64,000 nucleotides of DNA from Tethya wilhelma (lineage: Eukaryota > Porifera > Demospongiae > Tethyida > Tethyidae), in assembly GCA_964030475.1 (NCBI GenBank), contig CAXIPT010000009.1, positions 3,702,463-3,766,462 on the forward strand, read 5' to 3'. The position numbers and the translations under genes were made by a program. The notes below the pieces were generated by a model. That model saw only the letters and a list, made by a program, of their open reading frames with translations, was not told where the DNA came from and did not search any database. Positions 42,701-52,210 of the stretch are shown here, one piece after another. Positions within the stretch are counted from its first letter, which is position 1, and each line of letters opens with the position of its first letter.

Positions 42701-45700
42701 TGGTGTACTCCCAGATGGTTCCAGGGGAAGCTGTTGGATCAACCACATTGAATCGGCTGCCATTGCTTTTATTACCCCCCTAGCTGTGTCTATGATATTC
42801 AACTTCTTAGCCTTCACTTTTGTTAGCATTCTATTGTTCGAAGCATCGCGCTCACAAGCTAAGCTAGACAAAGAAAACAACAAATCATACTTTCGTGTAA
42901 ACGTGGCAGTTTTTTCCATAACTGGTCTAACTTGGATCTTTGGATTCCTAGCTATCTTAGTGGGAGAAAGTTGGGCATGGTATCTGTTCATCATCCTCAA
43001 CAGTGGTCAAGGATTTTTTATATTCATAGCCTTCCTTTGCACAAAGCATGTGGCAAACTTGTATATCAATTTACTGACTTGTAAAGGAGAAAAGGATTCA
43101 GTCTTACCAATTCCTACAAAGCCCTCCGCTGTTTCTTTGAAACAGACTGGAAATAGTAAAACATCATCGAACGGAGCTACTGCAGAACAGTGACTACATA
43201 TTGACCTACTGTGAACCATCATCACAAATATCATATAATTATCATAGATTACGTAGGAGTTATCATCAGAAGCACTAGCAATCCTGTGATTTGTATGCCA
43301 TTAGAGATCAAAGTAAAACCAATGTCAATAAGTGCATGAATGATAAGGGCATGTTCAAGAAATACTTATGACAGGGTCTGCTCTGATTTGCATGGATAAT
43401 TAAAGGCCATGGATCTGGTTTGAGAATGCCACCAGAAGTGAAATAATGAGATTCATGCAATACTTTTCTTATGGAACAAAATAATAATTAAATTTTGACT
43501 GGTAAGGTGTACGAAGCTGGAAAAGCAATCAAAAGAACAGGTAGAACAAGAGATTTACAATGGTGCTTGAAATTTTGAACATTTAGAAAGTTGTTCAATT
43601 TTTTTCTAGAGGCATTCTCAAACCAGATGAACCTTAGTATGACATTGTTTGTACCTAGTTTCACTTAGCTAGAAAGCATTATGCATGAATTAATGTCAAA
43701 GTTACAGCTAGTATAGGCCACTGAATTCAGATTCACTTTAAGTTTAACACATGTGTGTTGTTCCTAGTACCTGTTAGGTTTCAGTAGAAGTTATTTTAAC
43801 CTATTTACGGAAACCCCCCACTCATTATATACAAGTAGTAAAAATTTCAAAAAAATAAGCAGTGTAGGAATGGGCAGTGCTGTAAAAAGTATTGGAACAA
43901 GGCATGTCTCAATTTCGGGCACATGACTACTTCATTTTCATTTTTGATCTCTCAATTATTGTCATAAATGGTTCCAGAATTATCTATAGATGGACTTATC
44001 AGTACATACTAATGGTTCAAATTCCTGCAAATCTTATCATTTGGCTAAATAGTGGAATGAAGTATAGCAGGCATGATTAGATTATATTGGCCAAGACTTC
44101 AACACAAAAAAATGAAGTAGTCATGTGCCCGAAATTGAGACATGCCTTGTTCCAATACTTTTTACAGCACTGCCCATTCCTACACTGCTTATTTTTTTGA
44201 AATTTTTACTACTTGTTCATTCACTTTTTTCAACACTACAGTGTGAAGACTGTTAGAGACTGGTTAGTCCCTACAAAAAGCTTGAGTAGCAGCTACATGC
44301 ATTGTAATGCTAGAGTAACTAATGCGCATGCGCATTCAATGCCACGTGGATAGATAATGAATGACCTTTGAACTCTACCTACAGGAAGATTGCTACGTTG
44401 AAGTACATGAATTTATATGCTAAGTTTCACAGCTTTCTAGTTTTTGTTTAGGCCCTTTTGTGATGAAAACGAGTATCAAGGAACGCAGTTCCCTTGAAAA
44501 GGACCTACCTAGTGCTGTCAAAGTTGGCTCCACACTTTCTGGTTCTCTGGAAACCGTGTTCAAGTAAGTCAGTCAGTACGTACGTACGTACGTACGTAAG
44601 TACGTTAGGAGAACAAAAATGGCACTGTTGTGGCTTCCCACTGGCGCTCTCTACGAGTTCCCAGGGAAGTTTCTGTGAGTTTCAGGCCTTGCATGCAGTT
44701 GGTAATCTGTTGGAGAGAGCCTTTGAGCAAGTTTGAGAGCTTAACTTTGTTTTGTTAGATTTTTATGATGATAAACATTTTGTATTGGGTCTATGAGACA
44801 TGTGGCCCATTCCTACTATACGTACTACCGTACGTATGATAAAGGCAAAGTATTACACTAGTGTCTATGGCTCCCATGCAATACGTGCCCAAGGATAACT
44901 CATGATAATTTCCCTTAATAACATAGCAGTAAAGCTTACTTTGGCAAATCGACTTTTTTGAGCCAATCTAGGAGCATATGACGTGGTTGACCTTGCATCA
45001 GGGACCAGTAGGTACTTGGTGTTGAAGCTAGTATAGTAAGAGGTGGTCGCAAAATCTCCTTGCCACTCTGCAACAATCTACACACACACATACAATTAAT
45101 GACACACGTACTCACAAGGGGCCCACAACTACGTATACCGTATAGCGGGTATTTTTCGTGGAGTAAAATTTTCGTGGTTTTCGTGGTTGACTGACAAACC
45201 ACGAAATATTTACCACAAATAAAGGCTGGGGTGTGGTTAATCCATACGTGCCATATACGTGACCACGAAATTTTTTCCACGAATCAGCAAAATTTTCCCC
45301 AATATCGGTATATATCTTGTTTGGGTATAATACACGGTATAGCATGCAGGTATTTTTCTGGGGGTAAAATTTTCGTGGTCTTTGTGGGGTCTGATTTTGA
45401 TGGTTTTCGTGAATCAGATTCCATCTATGAAAGTTATTATCTGCGAAACTCTCAGTAACATATAGATACGTGTACTGACATCTCACAATAGCTCATTTGC
45501 AAAGGTTAAAATGCAAAAATGTTTGATAAAGGACATCCATGAAAGTTAGACTTCGCAAAAATTTTCCAGGTATATGTAGATCCTTTGTTATGAGTACTTA
45601 CCATATTTACCCTAATTTAACGGACAATTTAAAAGGACAATCTTCCAATTTTTTGGACTTATTACCGTATAATGTTTTTTTACGGTTCTTGTTATTCCAG

Positions 45701-48700
45701 GACTGACTACCATTTAAACTGAATAAATAGATATCACACGTTGGGTTGATTTCAAGAAGGAAAATCGAATCAAAACAGTGCTCTCTTTTAAACAATCTGA
45801 GCCCTCTATTCCACAGACCATGGAGATCCTACCCTCATCTCTTGCATTCATGCATATGATACGTAGGGAGAGAGCAAGCAAATTGTACAAAATCCCTCTT
45901 TTTTTCCATCAAAAAAATGGCTAGGAAATTCAGATGATATTATTTAGTTTTGTACCTGAGGACCTGATGTTACACCTGGTTTCTTTCTGTTGGTGTTGTC
46001 AGTTGTCATCTGGGGTCCAATGACGGCATAGCCGATGGTCTTCCATTGATCTGTGAGCCCCTTGCTGGTGTTCCTCTGGTAGTCCAACTGCTGGACAGTG
46101 ACGTTGATCCTATACACCAAGAATGGATCTCCAATATCAAACACACGGTACCTAGAGAAGTACACACAATGATTAAACAATTATATAGTCATGAGTGCAT
46201 GGCGTCAACAAAAATTACAAAAAGGCATGTATAAATCGCATTGCGGGAAAGTTTCACAGGGTTTAACTTTGTGGTTTTCGCAGATCACAATCCATCCGTG
46301 AAAGTTTTTGTGAAATTTTCCATAATGTATATACGTACACATATGGGCTCATACAGCTCATCCGCGTAAGTTAAACCACAAAAATGTTTTGACTATAGAG
46401 ACAATTGCAAAAGTTTGACGCCGCAAAACTTTCCCGCTATACGGTATAGGGGTACTTTTTATGAAAGTGGATGCTTAACATGCATGACTGTGTATAGACC
46501 ACACTCACCACAGTGGGTGGTTCCTGGGACACACAGCCATCATGTTTCTCTTGGACCAAGTCATCCCCATCTTCCTGTTGCGACCTCTCTTGTATTCTAT
46601 CACTTTACCATGTCGCTCCTTCTTGCTTGCTTTACAACAAAAACCAGCCTGTAATCATTGTCGGTAATAACCCCAGTGTTTCTCCAACAATATAACACCA
46701 TGGAGTGGGATAATCTCAATGAACATTGTAAAGAAAAAAATCGTCCCATTTCAGGTAGACTCAATGTTATCAATATCACATGACAGAGTTACTCTAGGTA
46801 ACTCTTTGCTTTTAATGCAAATGAGTTTGCTCTCTCACTTAATTCTAACTGGTTTGAGAATATCACCGGAAGTGAAATAATGAGATTCACACAATACTTT
46901 TTATATGGGGATAGCTAACTTTTGATTGGCAAAGTGTACGAAGCAAAACAGTGCTCTCTTGAAGTAATCTGAGCCCTCTATTGCACAGACCATGGAGATC
47001 TTACCCTCATCTCTTGCATGCATGCATGATACATAGGGACAGAAAAGACAAATTGTACAAAATCTCTCTTTTTTTCCCTTTTTTCCATCAAAAAGACGGC
47101 TAGGAAATTCAGATGATATTATTTAGTTTTGCACCTGAGGGCCTGATGTTACTAGAACAACACAGGCCGGCAAATCAGGCTACTTCACAGCTTGGTACAT
47201 GGTGGAAGTGAAGAATCCTACTGAATTAAACTGTATTCAAAGTTTGCCCATGGACATGTAAGCTATAATATCCCTGTTAACCCCAAGCACGTAGGAAACT
47301 AGCAGGTATTCACAGTTGCTTCATTTCAGTGGAGAAAAATGCCATGAACAAAGTAACAGCATGGTAGCCACCAAATGCCCACAAACTGGCATCTTCTGAC
47401 CTTCAACCTTCGACCCTGTCCCATTCATATACCCTTAATAACAAGTAGTAAAAATTTCAAAAAAATAAGCAGTGTAGGAATGGGCAGTGCATTAAAAAGT
47501 ATTGGAACAAGGAATGGTCCCAATTTCGGCACATGACTACTTCATTTTCATTTTTATCCCTCATGCATAGCTATTATTGTCGTAAATGGTTCAAAGAATG
47601 ATCTGTACTTGAATAGCTTACCAGTATCATGCATGCTATACTTTATTCCACTTTTTAGCCAAGTGATAAGATTGGCAGGAATTTGAACCATGTGATAAAA
47701 ATTAATGTGATTAGATTAACACCAGCCAAGACTTGGGCACAAAAATGAAGTAGTCATGTGCCGAAATTGGGACCATTCCTTGTTCCAATACTTTTTAATG
47801 CACTGCCCATTCCTACACTGCTTATTTTTTTGAAATTTTTACTACTTGTTCATTCACTTTTTTCAACACTACAGTGAAGAGACTATCAGAGACTGGTTAG
47901 TCCCTATAAAAAGCTTGAGTTATCTGAGAAGCAACTATATACATTGGCTGCTAGAGCAGCTTATGCGCATGCGCGTTTAATGCCACGTGCATGGATGACC
48001 TTTGAACTCTACCTGCAAGAAGATGGCTACATTGAAGTACATGAATTTATACTCTAAGTTTCAAAGCTTTCTAGTTTTTGTTTAGGCTTATTTGTGATGA
48101 AAACGAGCATCAAGGAATGTAGTACCTATGAAAAGGAGTTACTTTGTGCTGTCAAAGTTGGCTCAACACTTTCTGGTTCTCTGGAAATGCTTTTCAAGTA
48201 AGTCAGTTAGAAAGTACGTAAGTACGTACGTTAGCAGAACAAAAATGGCACTATTGTGGCTTCCCACTAGCTCTCTCTACGAGTGTTGACGAAAGGTTCT
48301 GTGAGTTTTAGGCCTTGCATACAATTGGTAATCTGTCAGTGAGAGACTGTGAGCAAGTTTGAAGACTCAATTTTGTTTTGTTAGATTTTTATGATCATAA
48401 ACATTTTGTATTGTGCCTATGGGACATTCAGCCCATTCCTACTATACGTACTACCGTACGTATGATAAGTGTACCTTTTTGTTGCAGACCAGTGACTTTT
48501 TACTGCTTGAATACAGCTTGCTGTTTTCACACTTGTGAACATTCTGGGTTATATCACTGGTCATAAAGCCCCACACACTCACCGAATACACTGCTGTTTT
48601 CTCATCGGGGCCACCATTTACAAGCTGTAGATAAAGAAAAAAGATGAACAGTGCTGTAGATGATATGATACAACACCTATAGGTGTTTTAGCCACACATT

Positions 48701-49353
48701 TTCAAGCACTGTATATAGTAAATTTAAATATCCTTAAATAACTAACTCTATAGTGTATCACTTCAAAATGCTTCTGGTTTTGAAGAAGTCAATTGCAAGA
48801 GCTCTATACACATTCAAAGCATTGCCCGAGAAGTAAATGACAGCTGTTCGTTTCTTAGTATTAATACTCTGTACATTTTTGTCGTATCTCTTTTGGTATA
48901 CAAAAACAACACAACTTACTTGCTTGTATCGAAGTGGGTATATAACATATACGTTTGACTTTGTGACTGAAATTTTTATTGGCTTGGCCAATTGTTGTCT
49001 CCTTTTCCCTACAGCTGTTGCATTGTCAGCAAACTTCACAGTTGCATAGATGCTACCAGCACCACCCTATACACACAACAGCTAACAATTATATATACAC
49101 TAAGAGTAGCTACACACATGGATGTAGTATAGACTACTCTGAGCCTCACCTGTCCACTTTGTAAAACTAAGCTGACAACAAATTTCTTGCTGCATGCATC
49201 TCCCATTGGATGAAGAGGTTCAACATTCTTTGAACTTCTTGAGCACATTTGAATTTCACTCGAAGATATGATTGACCCATGAGCCCCGCCAAACTGAGAC
49301 AAGAGCCAGAATATGCCCACAAGCATTACAACAGGCAGCATGGTTGAAGCCAT
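34539..49353 (-). CDS. HAP2: HAP2/GCS1 gamete fusogen with Asp/His-rich tail
   Basis: Exons on minus: 49353-49150, 49066-48920, 48624-48583, 46648-46509, 46151-45956, 45067-44940, 40131-40001, 39930-39888, 39544-39294, 39194-39083, 38916-38781, 38370-38267, 38194-37887, 37588-37413, 36775-36650, 36572-36493, and a last exon ending at 34539. The ~1,170-residue protein has a signal peptide, HAP2 ectodomain signatures (CSKKFVVSLVLQSGQ, PSTYWSLMQGQPRHMLLD, LSGATCNMIGV, VTVQNTGSVTSNYLV), hydrophobic segments in exons 13 and 14, then a basic cytoplasmic tail with (RG)n and Lys-rich runs. A Ser-rich stretch and about 110 residues of Asp/His repeats end it. HAP2 merges gamete membranes. One junction (44940 to 40131) is out of phase by one base, probably a miscount in the six-A run near 44957. 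Confidence 0.85.
34555..34880. repeat. GATCATCGTGGTC tandem repeat encoding DDHDD units
   Basis: Imperfect 6-15-bp repeats of GATCATCGTGGTCATC type. On the minus strand they encode the terminal Asp/His repeats of HAP2; on plus they read as meaningless IVV or HRG strings. Confidence 0.9.
35323..36712. repeat. 695-bp tandem duplication within HAP2
   Basis: 35323-36017 and 36018-36712 appear identical apart from the junctions. The unit holds the end of exon 15, exon 16 and the start of the last exon. Read straight through, the upstream last-exon copy would run out of frame and stop near 35951. A normal product needs splicing to the distal copy, or the duplication is an assembly error. Confidence 0.85.
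39631..39747. repeat. (CA)n microsatellite with an N
   Basis: About 57 CA units in a HAP2 intron, with a single N at 39660 that probably marks an unresolved length. Confidence 0.95.
40989..43193 (+). CDS. Somatomedin-B-containing, methuselah/secretin-like GPCR
   Basis: 734 residues, a single exon from the ATG at 40989. It has a signal peptide (~1-24), a somatomedin-B-type knot (CRACSSSCEVNSDYCGCDAD then CCPGWSEC, ~34-70) and a ~350-residue ectodomain with paired CNG motifs (FCAACNG, YCALCNG). Seven membrane helices span ~422-690 (TM1 ILTYIGCSLSVIGSTLVLIT; TM2 PSKIVMNLAFAILSANLLIL; the TM6 region has TGLTWIFGFLAIL, typical of class B2-type receptors). A short Ser/Thr-rich tail follows. I see no GPS cleavage motif before TM1. 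It lies wholly inside a HAP2 intron on the opposite strand. Ligand unknown. Confidence 0.85.
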   Translation: MMHSWKEVFTSLCIAVCIGLSSPQMSTPPQLSECRACSSSCEVNSDYCGCDADCQIYKDCCPGWSECSSTSSPTVPGPYPPFQCHNVLISRAFDTGSTSLYYSMVAECPPDWPNAEVENMCVRDRDDHGLPPVTDTATGFVYRNEFCAACNGVLDVSVWGYDLSCDHELQVLIEQNDTFIITEEVLLQYCRIVDFRPPSVSSQPAPNTVGLRTCYPSIAGCLSFDEVQNVTDITLDEYNEHQTLCNEDVVKQLVVGNGYTPLRNQYCALCNGLAVYCYSIPENPTDLIGIPPFPFSATLDIFGTGQIVVRSRVVSTNITVTCPESQVYDPFTQMCRQTLLCDSRSIGSCSKITSECTNGSFLNLSASLDTFTYFNSSKIIYQGELFEIIFNTSDGEPVICVNFDDTRVLQGPNATRLFYGYPEAYFILTYIGCSLSVIGSTLVLITYTIFKDLRTLPSKIVMNLAFAILSANLLILLGGPIVAAFPDVEDLCVASGILLHYFFLSQFSWMSIMSLEMTRVFYQASKLKPLLSKKKQKTILLLYLFVGWSVPLLITVVTISVNYTTEGLVLYGVLPDGSRGSCWINHIESAAIAFITPLAVSMIFNFLAFTFVSILLFEASRSQAKLDKENNKSYFRVNVAVFSITGLTWIFGFLAILVGESWAWYLFIILNSGQGFFIFIAFLCTKHVANLYINLLTCKGEKDSVLPIPTKPSAVSLKQTGNSKTSSNGATAEQ
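43194..43831. other. 3' region of GPCR gene within HAP2 intron
   Basis: No coding sequence. 43405-43520 is related to 46850-46950 (GGTTTGAGAAT...GAAATAATGAGATTC), a dispersed repeat of unknown type. Confidence 0.4.
43832..44839 (+). mobile_element. ~1 kb element, copy R5 (complete, reference copy)
   Basis: It begins CAAGTAGTAAAAATTTC. Inverted arms at 43832-43945 and about 44105-44217 enclose ~160 bp; a ~620-bp body follows. The body includes ATGCGCATGCGCATT at about 44326, an (ACGT)n tract and a 3'-terminal hairpin ATACGTACTACCGTACGTAT followed by GA. The left flank ends A and the right flank begins T. No target duplication is evident. Confidence 0.85.
45136..46447. mobile_element. Three CGGTATA-family foldback MITEs between HAP2 exons
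   Basis: 45136-45313, about 45330-45550 and 46228-46447 each have inverted TTTTCGTGG or GGGAAAGTTTC sequences ending in CCGTATAGCGG-like termini. HAP2 exon 46151-45956 lies between the second and third. Confidence 0.55.
46780..47160. repeat. Partial duplicate of the HAP2 exon 5 region
   Basis: 46955-47160 copies 45774-45975, including the splice donor and last ~20 coding bases of HAP2 exon 46151-45956 (CACCTGAGGGCCTGATGTTAC versus CACCTGAGGACC...). It lies upstream of exon 4 and is too short to be coding. Confidence 0.6.
47442..48465 (+). mobile_element. ~1 kb element, copy R6 (complete)
   Basis: Same organisation as 43832-44839, with foldback arms, a GCGCATGCGCG palindrome near 47965 and the terminal hairpin ending at 48465. 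Left flank ...AATAA, right flank TAAGTG. Confidence 0.85.
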
Positions 49354-49836
49354 TGGATGGTGAATCTCCACATGGGTTTCTATGCAACCGTTTCCCGCCA
49401 AATTTGAATGTTAGGTTTCGCGCGCGCAAAATTAAAATTAGATCACGCGGGTGTTCTGTGCAAGCTAGCTGTGGGTGTGGCAGAAAATCACGTTGACTCA
49501 TCAGGACCAGGCATACTTCACTCTTTCTCTCTACACAAGCTGCACACAACTGTCACAAGTAAGAATTATTGGTGTATGCAAACGGAAATATCTTGAATTT
49601 GGTGTAGCTAGATGCATGGTCATTGTCTCCTCAGCTTTGAGTGTGAGTGATGAATATGCACTAGCACCCCACCCAAGCCTTGCTCTCAGGCTCTCCCCTC
49701 TGGAGGCTAACCCCTCCCATAGCCTGTACAGTTTCCACCCATAGCCATTCTATCTATGTCCCAGTCTGTGAAGTAATTAAAAAAATATGTTACATTCTTC
49801 TTCTCTCACCTGGCATAGGTGTCATAAAGTTTATCG
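49354..49836. promoter_or_regulatory. Divergent HAP2/PXMP4 intergenic region
   Basis: The two start codons are 483 bp apart and head to head. A CGCGCGCGCAAAATTAAAATT tract sits near 49420. A HAP2 start at an in-frame ATG at 49401 is also possible. The right half (49460 on) is repeated at 54378. Confidence 0.45.
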
Positions 49837-50294
49837 ATGGAACAGACATTACTCAATCCTCAGTATCGAACGCTACTAGCAATCGTAAAGAGTTTTCGTA
49901 ATGGACTTATGTGAGTGATATTAGTATCATAATTACATCACTACATGATAGTCACCCATAATGACAGCGTTGTTGAGTATGTTTTATGTGTGACAGATAT
50001 AATTTACAGGTATGGAGCGAAGATTCGTCTCCCTCACTCTTTAGTGATGACATTCCTTTTCCATGAAGGAAGGTAAGGCTTCTCTCACTATATTGCTTGC
50101 AACCTTGGACAACAGATATATGCCTGTATTTTCTACATAATATGTGTGTATGTATACTCAACCTAATGCTATTACATCGATCCCAACACTGAATTTCTTA
50201 CGCAGTTTGAAAGAAAAGTTGGAATTCATCTTGCGGGCAACATTTCAACATGCAAAGAACTTGGCATTTCTAGCAACTATATACAAGGTTATCA
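49460..50294 (+). repeat. 835-bp overlap duplicate of 54378-55212 (contig-end redundancy)
   Basis: This segment ends at the N at 50295; the same sequence begins just after the N at 54377, with a constant offset of 4,918 and no difference in the stretches I compared. It carries PXMP4 exon 1 (49837-49910), exon 2 (50010-50072) and part of exon 3 (50206-50294). Confidence 0.9.
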
Positions 50295-50295
50295 N

Positions 50296-52210
50296 GGAGC
50301 ACAACACACACACACACACACGCATCAATCATTACATAAAACAACATAAGAAAAATGAGGAGAGAGAGAGAGAGACAAGAGTCAAATATATAGTGATGTA
50401 ATCGTCTGACCGACCACTTTCTGTATATATATATAGCTCAACTATAATATTCTAAGTTGTTCCAAATTAACCACATGCCATGCCACGTGTCTGAAAAATT
50501 GCAAAGCCCTGAAAATATTGTAAACACTGGCCTTACACTGGGCAGACCGTCTGGTCACTGAGAAGTGTTTATATATAAATGTAGGATTGTCATAGCAAAA
50601 AGCTATAGAACACATTTTACTCCAGGTGGCAACAACCTACATGAAAGTAAGCTCATTGTAGCACTATGTTCGTCCGCTATAGTCATACTTTATGTTATAG
50701 TTAATGCACAGTAGCAGGGAATTACGGCAATAAACATCCGATGCCCGAGGGCAAGGATGTTTATGTTGCCATTATTCCCGTCCTACTGTGCATCAACTGT
50801 TATAATATTATATCCAGACGTGCTTCAAATTCACCTTAGTAACAGCTCTGCTCAGTTTTCCGTCATTGGATTCATTTTTAAAGAAGCAGAAGCAAAAATA
50901 TAGTGAGTTTCTCGTCTGCCACTCTTCCTGGTTTCTACAGTCCTCAAAGTTCTCCTCCTTTGTCCAGAAAAAGTGCTCGAACTACACAAGCAATTTCAAT
51001 GTATCCAGAAAACTCAATAAACTAAACTAAAATGTTACTTATTTCAGAATAACAGTGGCTTGGTTTTTAGTAGCCTACACTAAGCCTAAACAATCGATAG
51101 AAAGTACTAAACTCTCTTACAGAAGTGGCAGGTGCATGCTAAAACTTGGCGTTGCTTCCTCTTTTTCCCATCAGTCTTCTTGCGTGTTTAATGGTTTAGG
51201 GTTCACTAAACCCTACCCACTCGTTACCCATGACTGAGCAGTAATTTCTTTACTGTATGCACAGCATTGCTGCAATGTTACATTGTAGCTTGTATTCTTT
51301 CTCTTGGAAACAACATTCAAATTAGCCAGTCATCTTAGAAACAATATGCAAATTAGATAGAAACAATATGCAAATTAGTTCCTGTTGTTGAGTAAAGCTG
51401 CATTCTTATTGGTCATTGTACTACAAGTCATAGCCTTGGGGAGGGAAATTATGCCTCATATTTTCTCTTGTAGCCCTGAGGGAGGGAAAATGCGCCTCGG
51501 GCTAGCCACAACCGCGGAGGTATACATAGGCGATAATCTACTCTTGGGTGTAGTCTATCTAACTTATACTACATTAGTGCGCATGCGCAGTAGTAGCATT
51601 GTCAAGGAGACCGTTTGTTTATAAAGGCTCGTGTTATCGTTGGTTGCCATTTTTCTTCTTTTTCAAAAAAGAAACTCTCCTGGATGCTGTTGCTGTTCAC
51701 TGATTTTTAAATGGACCATAGTTAGGCCTAGCGCCTAACTGTTTCCGGTCACATTTTTGCTGGAAGACGGTATCTCCACGTCCACAATCGACTGGTCATC
51801 AACGTTCAACATTCGTCCTTCTCTATGGCCAGAACGTATTCTTAGAAACAGTGAGACTTGCTGTACCATTTTCCTACGCTGTTTGTTTACTGGACAAAAA
51901 AGCTTTTTCAGCTAAAGTCGTTGTCTGTGCCTGCTCGACCAGTTGTATAGCTAGCTAGCTGTCAGCCTTTTGTCACGAGGTTGAGACGGTCGACCTTTAC
52001 CAAACAGTGGACTACGATTTCAGAAATTGTGAGATTGGCTACGAACATCACTCTTTTGTTGCAGCCTTCTCTAGGGAAAAAGTGAAAAACGCTACAGAGA
52101 AATTTTCCCCCCTGCGTATTTTACTTCCTGTAGAATAAGTCTGTAGAATAATGCCTCTATGTATTCTACACTTTTTAACCAATCAGATTAATTACAGATG
52201 ATGTAATGTA
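50296..52210. other. Interposed contig, left part: no gene recognised
   Basis: It holds a foldback at about 50704-50800 (TGCACAGTAG...AAACATCC inverted), an AAACAATATGCAAATTAG direct repeat near 51333-51378, and an NRF1-type TGCGCATGCGCA at 51578-51589. That palindrome could mark a promoter, but I see no convincing coding exon nearby. Confidence 0.4.

Noticed and set aside
40989..43193. Adhesion-type GPCR with GAIN/GPS
   Set aside because: No GPS-like Cys-Trp pattern or cleavage triad before TM1; methuselah/secretin-like is the safer call.
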